Shown here in pieces: positions 52,315-61,852 of a stretch of 64,000 bases of DNA; within the stretch, counting starts at the first letter, position 1; every line of letters begins with the position of its first letter. Source of the DNA: TMED109 sp002684605 (GTDB lineage Bacteria > Pseudomonadota > Alphaproteobacteria > TMED109); assembly GCA_913046335.1 (NCBI GenBank), contig CAJWSU010000005.1, positions 1 through 64,000 on the forward strand, in the 5' to 3' direction. Below the pieces are notes generated by a model, which ran no database searches, was not told the DNA's origin, and saw only the letters and a list, made by a program, of their open reading frames with translations. The position numbers and the translations under genes were made by a program.

Positions 52315-52404
52315 ATAAAGTATATACATTAATGGTTATAAGGTTATTATTTTAGTTAATTATTATAAAATGATATTTAAATAAGAATAAATGGAGGTAA
52401 GTTT

Positions 52405-52626
52405 ATGAGTATAGGAATCTGGCAAATTGTTTTAATTTTAGCAATTGTACTAATTCTTTTTGGTGCAGGAAAAATTCCACGTGTAATGGGAGATGTTGCA
52501 AAAGGAATTAAAAGCTTCAAATCTGGCATGAAAGAAGAAGAAAATAATGAGGAAGTAGTTAATGACGATGTTGTTTCCTCTGTAAAAAAAGAAGCAGACG
52601 ACACTAAAGGCTCTAAATCAAGCTAA
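52405..52626 (+). CDS. tatA: Sec-independent translocase TatA
   Basis: A 73-residue TatA subunit: a TM helix (IWQIVLILAIVLILFG), then the FGAGKIP hinge with an amphipathic helix (RVMGDVAKGIKSFKSGMK) and an acidic, probably disordered tail. TatA multimers form the pore for folded Tat substrates. A strong GGAGG SD precedes the ATG. First gene of tatABC. Confidence 0.93.
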   Translation: MSIGIWQIVLILAIVLILFGAGKIPRVMGDVAKGIKSFKSGMKEEENNEEVVNDDVVSSVKKEADDTKGSKSS

Positions 52627-52655
52627 GATAAATCTACCTAGTAAAGGATGTTAAT

Positions 52656-53090
52656 ATGCTTGATATAGGCTGGACTGAAATTTTAGTTATAACAGTTATT
52701 GCTCTATTTGTAGTAGGACCGAAAGATATTCCTAAAGCACTTAGAACGGTAGGAGTTTGGTTAGGTAAACTTAAATCGTTATCTCGAGAATTTCAAAATA
52801 CTGTAGAAGACGCTGTAAGAGATTCTGAATTAGACGAAGTAAAAAAGCAAATACAATCTGCTAAATCAGATTTTACAAAAGGAATGACTGATACTATAGA
52901 TTCAGAAGGAGAATTAACTGAAATGATGCGTGGTGTAGATGTGATAGATAAAGAGAAAAATGACAAACCAAGCTCAAGTTGGCCTATACCTCTTAATAAA
53001 AAAGATGAAGTAGTTGAAGTAATTAAAGATGAAAAAAAAATAGATAATAAAAATGATTTAGAAAAAGAAAAACCTACTCCAACAACCTAG
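52656..53090 (+). CDS. tatB: Sec-independent translocase TatB
   Basis: A 144-residue TatB. The N-terminal helix (MLDIGWTEILVITVIALFVVGPKDIPKALRTVG) carries the conserved Glu8 and GPKDIP hinge, followed by a long charged helix and a lysine/acid-rich tail. TatB with TatC binds twin-arginine signals. Located 29 bases after tatA and 17 before tatC. Confidence 0.92.
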   Translation: MLDIGWTEILVITVIALFVVGPKDIPKALRTVGVWLGKLKSLSREFQNTVEDAVRDSELDEVKKQIQSAKSDFTKGMTDTIDSEGELTEMMRGVDVIDKEKNDKPSSSWPIPLNKKDEVVEVIKDEKKIDNKNDLEKEKPTPTT

Positions 53091-53107
53091 TAATTCTATG
53101 AAAAATA

Positions 53108-54007
53108 ATGACAGATAATAATTTAGATAATAATAATGTAGAAAATTCTAAAGCTCCTTTAGTTTCACATTTAATTGAATTGAGAGATCGACTAAAGTGG
53201 GCTGTAATAGCCTTTTTTATAGCTTTTTTAGTTTGTTATTTTTTTGCTGATTATATATATGGATTTTTAGTTAAGCCTTTAAAAGTTACATATCAAGATA
53301 TGGGTTATGAAAATCCTAGAATGATATATACTGGTTTAACTGAAGCTTTCTTTACTTATTTAAAAGTTTCTTTTTATTCAGCATTATTTATTGCTTTTCC
53401 TGTTATTGCGAGTCAAATATATAAATTTGCAGCTCCAGGGTTATATAAAAATGAAAAAAAAGCTTTTTATCCATTTCTAATTGCAACTCCTGTACTTTTT
53501 GCCCTAGGTGCTTCTTTAGTATATTATTTTATTTTTCCCTTGGCATGGAAATTTTTTTTAGGATTTCAAACAACTGGCTTAGAGACTGGTTTAGCAATTG
53601 AGCTGGAGGCAAAAGTTAATGAATACTTATCATTAGTTTTGAAATTAATGTTTGCATTTGGTTTAGCTTTTCAATTACCTGTAGCTATATCCTTGCTAGC
53701 TAGGGCAGGACTAGTAACTTCTAAAGGAATGAGAGAAAAAAGAAAATTTGCATTTGTAGGTGCCTTTGGTGTAGCAGCATTATTAACACCTCCTGATCTA
53801 ATTAGTCAGGTAGGTCTAGGCGTACCAATAATTATACTTTATGAAATCTCTATACGCCTTGCTTCTATTATGGAAAGAAAAAGAAATAATAATAATGATG
53901 ATGATCCAGATGAGCCAGATGATCCAGATAGCCCTTTAAAGAATACTAAAGATAATATCATTGATGATATTGATGATATTCCAGAAACAGATTATTCAGA
54001 GAATTAA
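53108..54007 (+). CDS. tatC: Sec-independent translocase TatC
   Basis: A 299-residue six-TM protein. SHLIELRDRLKWAVIAF is the conserved N-terminal signal-binding region, and FAAPGLYKNEKKAFYPF is the first-loop signature. The C-terminal cytoplasmic tail is extended and very acidic (NNNDDDPDEPDDPDSP). It is the receptor for twin-arginine signals, including that of the superoxide-reductase-like protein encoded at 18.1 kb. Confidence 0.94.
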   Translation: MTDNNLDNNNVENSKAPLVSHLIELRDRLKWAVIAFFIAFLVCYFFADYIYGFLVKPLKVTYQDMGYENPRMIYTGLTEAFFTYLKVSFYSALFIAFPVIASQIYKFAAPGLYKNEKKAFYPFLIATPVLFALGASLVYYFIFPLAWKFFLGFQTTGLETGLAIELEAKVNEYLSLVLKLMFAFGLAFQLPVAISLLARAGLVTSKGMREKRKFAFVGAFGVAALLTPPDLISQVGLGVPIIILYEISIRLASIMERKRNNNNDDDPDEPDDPDSPLKNTKDNIIDDIDDIPETDYSEN

Positions 54008-54018
54008 GAGGGTAATTA

Positions 54019-55299
54019 ATGCATGATATAAAATGGATTAAAGATAATATAGAAGCATTTGATAAAGGTATGGAAAGAAGAGGTATTCCAAGTGTATCAA
54101 AAGAAGTTATTGATTTATATAAATCATATGTACTTTTATTATCAAAATTACAAATTTTACAAAATGAAAGAAATAATGCTTCTAAATTAATTGGAATGAA
54201 AAAATCTAAAGGTGAAGATGCTAAGATAGAAATAGAAAAAGTAGCAAATTTAAAATCAGATATTGTTTCCTTACAAGAAAATAGTAATTCTATAAGTATT
54301 AAAATTAAAGAAATATTAGAAGTATTACCTAATATTCCCTCATCAGATACGCCAGAAGGGTTAGATGAAGCTTCAAATAAAGAAATAAAAATCTTTGGTA
54401 ATAAACCAATTTTTTCTTTTAAACCATTATCACATGATATAATTGGTTCAAAATTAAATATGATGGACTTCGATAAAGCTTCTGAAATGTCAGGTGCAAG
54501 GTTTGTAATACTAAAAGATAAACTAGCTTTATTAGAGAGAGCTTTATGTTTTTTTATGTTAAATTTACATACTCAAAAGCATAATTATACAGAAATTAGT
54601 CCACCTAGTCTTGTAAGAGACAAAGCATTGTATGGGACAGGGCAGCTCCCAAAATTTTCTAAAGATTTATTTAAAACAAATTCTGATCATTGGTTGATTC
54701 CAACTGCTGAAGTTCCTTTAACTAATATAGTCGCTAATGAAATAATACCAAGTAAAGATCTACCTATTAGGTATACGGCCTTAACTAGTTGCTATAGGTC
54801 AGAAGCAGGTTCAGCTGGGTTAGATACAAAGGGCATGATTAGATTGCATGAGTTTAAAAAAGTTGAGTTAGTTTCAATAGTTAAAGTTGAAGAATCTAAT
54901 AACGAGCATGAAAGAATGCTAGAATGTGCAGAAGAAATATTAAAACAGTTAGAGTTACCATATAGAGTCGTAGTTTTATGTTGTGGTGATTTAGGTTTTT
55001 CTGCTTCTAAAACATATGATATAGAAGTTTGGTTACCTTCACAAAATCAATATAGAGAAATTTCAAGCTGTTCTAATTGTATGACATTTCAATCAAAACG
55101 AATGAATTCAAGAATGAGGAATAAAGATAATGATATTGAGCCTGTTCATACATTAAATGGTTCTGGAGTTGCAGTAGGTAGGGCCTTATTAGCAGTTTTA
55201 GAAAATTACCAAAATGAAGATGGTACTGTAAATATACCAAAGGTGTTAAAGCCTTATATGAATGGTTTAGATAAGATATCTATTAATGAAAAATATTAA
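54019..55299 (+). CDS. serS: Seryl-tRNA synthetase
   Basis: A 426-residue class II synthetase. The N-terminal coiled-coil arm (about residues 30-105) precedes the catalytic core with RYTALTSCYRSEAGSAG (motif 2) and the C-terminal TLNGSGVAVGRALLAVLENYQ (motif 3). It lies immediately after tatC, and its last 14 bases overlap surE. SD GAGGG. Confidence 0.96.
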   Translation: MHDIKWIKDNIEAFDKGMERRGIPSVSKEVIDLYKSYVLLLSKLQILQNERNNASKLIGMKKSKGEDAKIEIEKVANLKSDIVSLQENSNSISIKIKEILEVLPNIPSSDTPEGLDEASNKEIKIFGNKPIFSFKPLSHDIIGSKLNMMDFDKASEMSGARFVILKDKLALLERALCFFMLNLHTQKHNYTEISPPSLVRDKALYGTGQLPKFSKDLFKTNSDHWLIPTAEVPLTNIVANEIIPSKDLPIRYTALTSCYRSEAGSAGLDTKGMIRLHEFKKVELVSIVKVEESNNEHERMLECAEEILKQLELPYRVVVLCCGDLGFSASKTYDIEVWLPSQNQYREISSCSNCMTFQSKRMNSRMRNKDNDIEPVHTLNGSGVAVGRALLAVLENYQNEDGTVNIPKVLKPYMNGLDKISINEKY

Positions 55300-56065
55300 A
55301 AAAAACCCTTTAATATTTATTACAAATGACGATGGTCCTAATACCATTGGTCTTAATAAGTTAATTGATACAGTTAAAAGTATTACTAATAATTATATTG
55401 TTGTTATACCAGAAAAAAATTGTTCTGGTTTTTCACATTCAATTACATTATCTAGGCCTTTAAGATTAAATAAAATAAACGATCACTTCTATACTTGTGA
55501 TGGTACTCCAACAGATTGTGTTATGTTAGGTATTTTTAAAATATTAAAATGTAACCCTGATTTATTATTATCAGGAATAAACATGGGAGAAAATTTAGCT
55601 GATGATGCTACTTATTCCGGAACAATATCTGCAGCATTAGAAGGGTCTTTAAGAAATATAAAATCAGTAGCATTATCTAAGGTAATTTGTAAAACTAATA
55701 GTAAAAATGATTGGTCTGCTGTGGATGATTATTTAAAATCTATAATACTTAGTATTTTAAGAAATAAAATAAATAAAAATAATTATTTTAACGTGAACTT
55801 TCCAAATGTACTTTCTAAGGATATTAAAAGTATTAAATTGACGCATTTAGCTAAGAGAAAGCCAGTTGGAAATTATATTATTAGAAAAGATGCGAAGGGT
55901 GTACCATATTATTGGCTTACAACTGAACGTTCTAAAGAAGAAGGAAATAAAGGTAGTGATATTTGGGCACTAAAAAATAATTATATTTCTGTTTCTCCTC
56001 TTAATTCAGATATGACTGAAATTACTAGCTTTAATAACTATAAGGAGCAGTTCAATAAAAATTAA
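55286..56065 (+). CDS. surE: 5'/3'-nucleotidase SurE
   Basis: A 259-residue metal-dependent nucleotidase that dephosphorylates nucleoside 5'- and 3'-monophosphates. FITNDDGPNTIGL is the N-terminal metal site; NCSGFSHSITLSRPLRL and SGINMGENLADDATYSGTISAALEG are family signatures. It overlaps serS by 14 bases and sits before pcm, the classic surE-pcm-nlpD order. Confidence 0.94.
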   Translation: MKNIKKNPLIFITNDDGPNTIGLNKLIDTVKSITNNYIVVIPEKNCSGFSHSITLSRPLRLNKINDHFYTCDGTPTDCVMLGIFKILKCNPDLLLSGINMGENLADDATYSGTISAALEGSLRNIKSVALSKVICKTNSKNDWSAVDDYLKSIILSILRNKINKNNYFNVNFPNVLSKDIKSIKLTHLAKRKPVGNYIIRKDAKGVPYYWLTTERSKEEGNKGSDIWALKNNYISVSPLNSDMTEITSFNNYKEQFNKN

Positions 56066-56087
56066 TGAAATAGATGATAGGAATTTA

Positions 56088-56687
56088 ATGATGCTTCTTG
56101 AATTAAGGCAAAGTGGTATATTAGATGATAGAATTTATAACGCTATTAGTGCTTTTTCTAGAGAAGATTTCTTACCTAAAAAATTAAAAGGTTTTTCTAG
56201 AGAAGACCTTAATTTAAAAATATTTAATAATATTTTTGCCTCTAAAACTAGTGATATAGCTAGAATGATTTATTTAGGATTGAGCCATAATAATAAAGTA
56301 AGAAATGTTTTGGAAATTGGAACTGGTTCAGGTTGGCAATCAGCATTATTATCTAAAATATATCAGCGTGTATATACAATTGAAATAGACAGAGAAGCGT
56401 ACCTTTTTTCTAGAAATATTTTAAAAAATATTTCTAATAAGATATCTCATAAACATGGTGATGGTAAATTAGGATGGATAGATGCGGGGCCCTTTGACGC
56501 TATTTACATAGATTGTTGTCTTGAACAAGAGCCTGAATATTTGTATTCTAACTTAGTTAAAGATGAAGGAGTTCTAGTTGCAGCAAATAAATATGATAAT
56601 AAACAATATTATTGTAGTTGTTTGCCACATACTGGTAAAGGCTTAGTTAAGTCTAATTTTGAAATTAATAGGACTTTATTATTATAA
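56088..56687 (+). CDS. pcm: Protein-L-isoaspartate methyltransferase-like protein (copy 2)
   Basis: A 199-residue SAM methyltransferase of the PCMT family. Motif I is NVLEIGTGSGWQSALLSKI, then VYTIEIDREAYLFSR, and FDAIYIDCC downstream. The usual TISQPY-type motif is replaced by IFNNIFASKTSDIARMI, so substrate repair is not guaranteed. By position (surE-pcm-nlpD) it is the canonical pcm. SD TAGG about seven bases before the ATGATG start. Confidence 0.84.
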   Translation: MMLLELRQSGILDDRIYNAISAFSREDFLPKKLKGFSREDLNLKIFNNIFASKTSDIARMIYLGLSHNNKVRNVLEIGTGSGWQSALLSKIYQRVYTIEIDREAYLFSRNILKNISNKISHKHGDGKLGWIDAGPFDAIYIDCCLEQEPEYLYSNLVKDEGVLVAANKYDNKQYYCSCLPHTGKGLVKSNFEINRTLLL

Positions 56688-56705
56688 TTTTTATTGAGAT
56701 TGTTT

Positions 56706-57593
56706 ATGAACTATAAAAAAATATTTTTTATTTATATTATTTTGTTCTTATCTGCATGCACTAATAATAACTATTTAGCTCCAGTAATAAATAAAAATAT
56801 TTCTTCAGAGAATGTTAAAAGCATATCTAAAACAATTAAAATATATACAGGTGATAGTCTTTACTCAATTTCGAAAAGAGAAGGAGTTTCTATACGTTCT
56901 ATTATAGAGGTAAATAATTTGGAGCCACCTTTTATACTATATGAGGGAAATGAATTAATTATTCCTATTTCAAAGATGCACATAGTTCAATCTGGAAATA
57001 CCCTATGGGATATAGCTAATTGTTATAAGGTTTCTGTAATTGAAATTAGAGCTTTAAATAATTTAAAAATTAAAGATAAAATTTATAGTGGTAAAAAATT
57101 ATTTATTCCTATTAACGAAAAAAATAGAAACTTAAGATGTAAGGATACTTCCAAATTAATAGTTAAGCTTGATAAAAGAAAAAATAAAATATTAAATAAA
57201 AAAAATATAGTTTTTAATAAAAATGATTATCTATGGCCTGTTAAAGGAGAGATATTATCAAAATATGGTTTATTAGCCAGAGGTTTGAGAAATGATGGGA
57301 TTAATATTTCTGCTAATAAAGGTGACCCAGTTTTTGCATCAAAAGCTGGAAAAGTTGTATATGCCGGAAATGAAATTCAGGCATTTGGTAATTTAATTTT
57401 AATTAAACATTATGATAATAAAACTACAGCTTATGCACATCTTGATAAAATTAAGGTTAAAAAAGGGCAAACTGTTAAAAAGGGGGAAGTTATTGCTGCT
57501 TTAGGTAGTAGTGGAAAAGTATCAAAGCCACAATTGCATTTTGAACTAAGGGATTCTAATGGTCCTTTAAACCCATTAAAGTATTTGCCTTAA
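56706..57593 (+). CDS. nlpD: NlpD-like LysM/M23 lipoprotein
   Basis: A lipoprotein of about 295 residues. The signal ends FLSACTNNN. Two LysM repeats follow (KIYTGDSLYSISKREGV and MHIVQSGNTLWDIANCYKV), then a C-terminal LytM/M23 domain from about residue 180. The first zinc His is replaced (NDGINIS instead of HxGxD), while AYAHLDK and LHFELRD remain. This matches the degenerate, amidase-activating LytM of NlpD/EnvC. I chose ATG 56706 over TTG 56694 because it begins the clean lipoprotein signal and TTGAG lies just upstream. Ends in a four-base convergent overlap with the ATPase. Confidence 0.86.
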   Translation: MNYKKIFFIYIILFLSACTNNNYLAPVINKNISSENVKSISKTIKIYTGDSLYSISKREGVSIRSIIEVNNLEPPFILYEGNELIIPISKMHIVQSGNTLWDIANCYKVSVIEIRALNNLKIKDKIYSGKKLFIPINEKNRNLRCKDTSKLIVKLDKRKNKILNKKNIVFNKNDYLWPVKGEILSKYGLLARGLRNDGINISANKGDPVFASKAGKVVYAGNEIQAFGNLILIKHYDNKTTAYAHLDKIKVKKGQTVKKGEVIAALGSSGKVSKPQLHFELRDSNGPLNPLKYLP

Positions 57594-58459
57594 GGTCTTA
57601 ATTTATTTTTTTGTTTTCCTGCTAAATCTTGAATAAATTGCCAAGCAACTCTACCTGACCTTGAACCTCTTGTTACAGACCATTCTATAGCAAGATTTTT
57701 TAGGTCATTATCATCTATTTTAAATTTATAATAACTGGCATAAGTATTCACTATATCTAGATAATCTGATTGAGAGCATTGATAAAAACCTAACCAAAGA
57801 CCGAATCTATCAGATAAAGAAATTTTTTCTTCAACACTTTCTGATGGGGAAATTGATGTTGAGCTTTCATTTTCTATCATAGATCTTGGCATTAAGTGCC
57901 TTCTATTTGAAGTTGCATAAAAGATAATATTTTGTGATCTTTCCATAATCCCTCCATCAAGAACTGTTTTAAGAGATTTATAATTATTTTCATTTTCATT
58001 AAATGAAAGATCATCACAATATATAATAAATCTATGGTCGTAATTATTTAATTGAGAAATTAATAATGGTAGTGTCTTTATGTCATCCCTATAAATTTCT
58101 ATTAAAATTAAACGTTTCTTTTTATTTTTTAAGCTTATTTCTCTATGAACTGACTTTACTAAAGATGATTTTCCCATACCTCTAGCTCCCCACAATAATA
58201 CATTATTTGCAGGATAACCTGAAGAAAACTGTTTAGTATTTTCTATAAGAATTGATTTTGTATGATCTATTCCTTTTAATAAATCAATATCTATAGCATT
58301 AATTGTTTTTACAGGAATTAAGGAAAAATTTTCTGCAGACCACAAATAACCGTTTTCAGATGTTATATTAATCTTATTTTCATTATTTAATTTCGAGAGT
58401 TTTTCAAGAGATTTAGTAGACCTTTCAATTAAATTTAAAATTTTATTATTAAAATCCAT
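57590..58459 (-). CDS. DUF815 AAA-type ATPase
   Basis: A 289-residue ATPase of the DUF815 family, common in alphaproteobacteria. Walker A is WGARGMGKSSLVKSV (around residue 90); the Walker B-like segment is HRFIIYCDDLSF; and FYATSNRRHLMPR is a sensor-1 region. Arg-rich TRGSRSGRVAWQFIQDLAG near the C-terminus is a family signature. Its cellular job is not firmly known. It converges on nlpD and diverges from yajC. Confidence 0.88.
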   Translation of the reverse strand: MDFNNKILNLIERSTKSLEKLSKLNNENKINITSENGYLWSAENFSLIPVKTINAIDIDLLKGIDHTKSILIENTKQFSSGYPANNVLLWGARGMGKSSLVKSVHREISLKNKKKRLILIEIYRDDIKTLPLLISQLNNYDHRFIIYCDDLSFNENENNYKSLKTVLDGGIMERSQNIIFYATSNRRHLMPRSMIENESSTSISPSESVEEKISLSDRFGLWLGFYQCSQSDYLDIVNTYASYYKFKIDDNDLKNLAIEWSVTRGSRSGRVAWQFIQDLAGKQKNKLRP

Positions 58460-58599
58460 GTTTTATTTCCATTTTGGTGATATGTATAATAGTTTTTGTT
58501 GCAATAATATAGTATTTACTATTTATTACGATAAACCTACATTATATAGTTTGCAATATAAGGTTTAGAAGTTATATTTTTTTTATTTAAGGAGATGAT

Positions 58600-58926
58600 A
58601 TGTTTATTTCAGAAGCTATGGCACAAGGAGCAGGAGGAGGATCTGGTTTTTTAATTCAAATCGCACCTTTAGTTTTAATATTTGCAGTTTTTTATTTTTT
58701 ATTAATAAGGCCACAACAAAAAAAAATGAAAGATCATAGGTCAATGGTAGAAGCTTTAACTAAGGGCGATAAAATAGTTACTGCTGGAGGTTTATTAGGG
58801 ACTATAGCAAAAATTGAGGATGAAAGAATTGCGTCTGTAGAAATTTCAGATAATGTAAAAGTGAAAGTTGTTAGATCAACAATAACTGAAGTTGTGTCCT
58901 CAAAGGACGCTATTACTAAAAAATAA
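58600..58926 (+). CDS. yajC: Preprotein translocase subunit YajC
   Basis: A 108-residue single-TM subunit of the SecDF-YajC complex. IQIAPLVLIFAVFYFLLIRPQQKKMKDH gives the TM and RPQQKK hallmark; GDKIVTAGGLLGTI is the conserved cytoplasmic domain start. The SD AAGGAG is good. It precedes secD by 33 bases. Confidence 0.94.
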   Translation: MFISEAMAQGAGGGSGFLIQIAPLVLIFAVFYFLLIRPQQKKMKDHRSMVEALTKGDKIVTAGGLLGTIAKIEDERIASVEISDNVKVKVVRSTITEVVSSKDAITKK

Positions 58927-58959
58927 CTATTAATTATATAATGAATTATAGGACAATCA

Positions 58960-60546
58960 ATGCTTGTTTTTGAAAATTGGAAAAAAATATTAGTATTAAC
59001 GGTAAGCATTTTTGCTATATTTTTTTCTTTACCAAATTTCTTATCTAAAGAATTAACTAATAATTCCCTGAGTTTCTTAAAATCTGGAGAAATTAGATTA
59101 GGTCTAGACCTACAAGGTGGTTCTTATTTATTGCTTAAGGTTGAATCAGAAAGTTTACAAACGGACAGATTAAATTCTTTAGCAGATGAACTTAGATTGG
59201 CTATGCGAAACTCTTCTCCTAAAATTGGCTATAAAAATTTAAAAGTATCTGGTACAAAATTAACTTTTACACTTAATAATAAAGAAGATTCATCAAGTAT
59301 AACAAATGTTCTAGTTAATATTGATAAAGAATTTATCCTTAATATAGATAATCTTAATAATGTAGAAGTCTTAATGTCTGAAGCAAAAATTAAAGAAATT
59401 AGTGATTATGCAATATTGCAGTCGATTGAGATTATTAGAAGAAGGGTTGATGAAGTAGGAACAAATGAGCCAATTATTCAGAGACAAGGTGATGATAGAA
59501 TATTAGTTCAACTACCTGGCTTAGAGGATCCTGAAAGAATAAAAAAATTATTAGGTAAAACAGCTAGAATGAATTTTAGAATGGTAAATGAAACAGCCAG
59601 TGTTGAAGACGCGCTATCAGGTAGAGTTCCTCCTGGTTCAGATTTATTATTTGAGTTTGATGAGAGAACAGGTGAAAAGTCAGTTCCTTATGTTATTTAT
59701 AAAAGAATAGGAGTTTCAGGAGATCAATTAATAGACGCAAACCCCAGTATGGATCAAAATAACCAACCAGTAGTTAGTATAAGGTTTGATACTTCAGGAG
59801 CTAGAAAGTTTGGAGAGCTTACATCAAAAAATGTTGGTAAAAGGTTTGCAATAGTTCTGGATGGAGAGGTAATAAGTGCTCCTGTAATAAGAGAGGCTAT
59901 TGCTGGTGGCAGTGGACAGATTTCAGGTAATTTTACCTTTGAAACAGCAAGTGATTTATCTGTCTTATTAAGGGCAGGAGCATTGCCTGCTCCATTAACA
60001 ATCCTTGAAGAAAGGTCTGTTGGGCCATCACTTGGGGAAGATTCTATAAATGCTGGAATGTACGCAGGTATAATTGCAGTTATTTTAGTTATTATATATA
60101 TGCTTATTATTTATGGAGCAAGATTTGGAGTTGCAGCCAATATATCGCTTATAGTAAATGTTTTATTAATAATTTCATTATTAGGAATACTAGATGCAAC
60201 ATTAACATTGCCAGGACTAGCAGGTATTGCATTAACTATTGGAATGGCAGTGGATGCAAATGTTCTTATTTTTGAAAGAATTAGAGAAGAATCTAGGGCG
60301 GGTAGGTCTGATATTGGAGCTATAGATAATGGTTTTAAAGAAGCATTTAGAACAATTGTTGATGCTAATATTACTACATTAATTGCTGCATTAATATTGT
60401 TTCAATTTGGCTCTGGACCAGTTAAAGGCTTTGCAGTTACTTTAGCGCTTGGTGTAATAACAACTATGTTTAGCTCTTTATTGTTAAGTAGGGGTATCAT
60501 TACTTTTTGGTACAATAAATTTAAACCAACTAGTTTAAACATTTAA
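58960..60546 (+). CDS. secD: Protein translocase subunit SecD
   Basis: A 528-residue six-TM subunit that pulls secreted proteins across the membrane using proton flow. IRLGLDLQGGSYLLL (D1) starts the large periplasmic domain; GTNEPIIQRQGDDRILVQLPG and GLAGIALTIGMAVDANVLIFERIREE (D5/D6 region) are diagnostic. Full length and paired with secF 17 bases downstream. Confidence 0.96.
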   Translation: MLVFENWKKILVLTVSIFAIFFSLPNFLSKELTNNSLSFLKSGEIRLGLDLQGGSYLLLKVESESLQTDRLNSLADELRLAMRNSSPKIGYKNLKVSGTKLTFTLNNKEDSSSITNVLVNIDKEFILNIDNLNNVEVLMSEAKIKEISDYAILQSIEIIRRRVDEVGTNEPIIQRQGDDRILVQLPGLEDPERIKKLLGKTARMNFRMVNETASVEDALSGRVPPGSDLLFEFDERTGEKSVPYVIYKRIGVSGDQLIDANPSMDQNNQPVVSIRFDTSGARKFGELTSKNVGKRFAIVLDGEVISAPVIREAIAGGSGQISGNFTFETASDLSVLLRAGALPAPLTILEERSVGPSLGEDSINAGMYAGIIAVILVIIYMLIIYGARFGVAANISLIVNVLLIISLLGILDATLTLPGLAGIALTIGMAVDANVLIFERIREESRAGRSDIGAIDNGFKEAFRTIVDANITTLIAALILFQFGSGPVKGFAVTLALGVITTMFSSLLLSRGIITFWYNKFKPTSLNI

Positions 60547-60563
60547 AGTAGGAGAATTTATTA

Positions 60564-61478
60564 GTGTTAAGGTTAATTTCTGATAATACAAGTATTAGGT
60601 TCATAAAATTAAAGTTAGTTTCTTTTTCAATTTCCGCTATTTTATCTGTAGCTTCAATTCTTGCTGTTATTTTTATAGGTTTAAATTTAGGTATAGATTT
60701 TAAAGGTGGTATTTTGTTAGAAGTAAGAACTTCATCTAATATAAGTATAGCTAAAATAAGAAATGAAATTTCTAATTTAAATATAGGAGAAATCTCTATT
60801 CAAGAATTTGGACAAGATTCAGATTATTTAATTAGAGTTGAAAGGCAAGAAGGATCAGACAGTGCACAGCAAATTGCAGTTGAGGCAATTAAAGCATCTT
60901 TAAATAAGGCTTTTTCTAAAGATATTGAATATAGGAGATTAGAATATGTGGGTCCCACAGTAAGTAAAGATCTTGTTTCAGATGGTATTATGGCTATTAT
61001 ATTTGCCATTATAGCAATGCTTGCATACATATGGTTTAGATTTGAATTACCTTTTGCTTTAGGAGCTATTGTTGCTTTAGTTCATGATATTACTCTAACT
61101 ATGGGATTATTTGCAATTTTAGGTTTAGAATTTAATTTGGCAACAGTAGCAGCTATATTACTCATAATTGGATATTCCATGAATGATACAGTTGTTGTTT
61201 ATGATAGAATTAGAGAAAACCTTAGAAAATTCAAAAAAATGAATTTAAATGACTTATTAGACAAAAGTATAAATGAGACATTAGCAAGAACAATTAATAC
61301 TACAGTCACTACTATATTGGCATTAGGTGCATTATATCTATTTGGAGGCCAGATAATAGCTGATTTTGCATTTGCGATGCTCTGGGGTATAGTTGTAGGT
61401 ACTTACTCTTCTATCTTCATAGCCTCTACTATACTAGTATATGTTAATTTACGAAGAACCAAAGAACCAGAAAGTTAA
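60564..61478 (+). CDS. secF: Protein translocase subunit SecF
   Basis: A 304-residue six-TM partner of SecD. LNLGIDFKGGILLEVR is the D1-like segment and YSMNDTVVVYDRIRENLRK the conserved TM/loop region. The start is GTG behind AGGAG. The Mth938-like gene follows after eight bases. Confidence 0.96.
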   Translation: MLRLISDNTSIRFIKLKLVSFSISAILSVASILAVIFIGLNLGIDFKGGILLEVRTSSNISIAKIRNEISNLNIGEISIQEFGQDSDYLIRVERQEGSDSAQQIAVEAIKASLNKAFSKDIEYRRLEYVGPTVSKDLVSDGIMAIIFAIIAMLAYIWFRFELPFALGAIVALVHDITLTMGLFAILGLEFNLATVAAILLIIGYSMNDTVVVYDRIRENLRKFKKMNLNDLLDKSINETLARTINTTVTTILALGALYLFGGQIIADFAFAMLWGIVVGTYSSIFIASTILVYVNLRRTKEPES

Positions 61479-61486
61479 AGTGTTTT

Positions 61487-61852
61487 ATGGATTTAGAATT
61501 ATATCCTAAAAATGATGCACCCTATATAGAAGGTTATGGCAAAGGATATATAAATATATCTGGTAATAAAATAAGTAACACTGTTTTATTGTTATCTGAT
61601 AAATATGTTAATCTAAATAATGTATTAGACGATGAGAGTAAAAATATTATAAATATAAATATCAAAAATTATAAGCCTGATTTAATTTTATATGGTTCTA
61701 TTAAAGGCTTAGGTCATGAATCAGAAATGCAATTATTTTTAAAGGCATCTAATATAGCCTTAGAAGTTATGCAAATAGGTTCTGCTTGTAGGACATGGTC
61801 AGTTTTGATAGGTGATGGAAGAAACATCTGTGCAGTCATTGAAACAAATTAA
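61487..61852 (+). CDS. Mth938-like (DUF498) protein
   Basis: A 121-residue single-domain protein of the Mth938/NDUFAF3-like family. PDLILYGSIKGLGHESEMQ corresponds to the PEVLIIGTG-type turn, and SACRTWSVLIGDGRNICAVI to the C-terminal CRTYNxLxxEGR signature. In alphaproteobacteria it always sits next to secF; the mitochondrial relative is a complex I assembly factor. Its end overlaps the next gene. Confidence 0.85.
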   Translation: MDLELYPKNDAPYIEGYGKGYINISGNKISNTVLLLSDKYVNLNNVLDDESKNIININIKNYKPDLILYGSIKGLGHESEMQLFLKASNIALEVMQIGSACRTWSVLIGDGRNICAVIETN

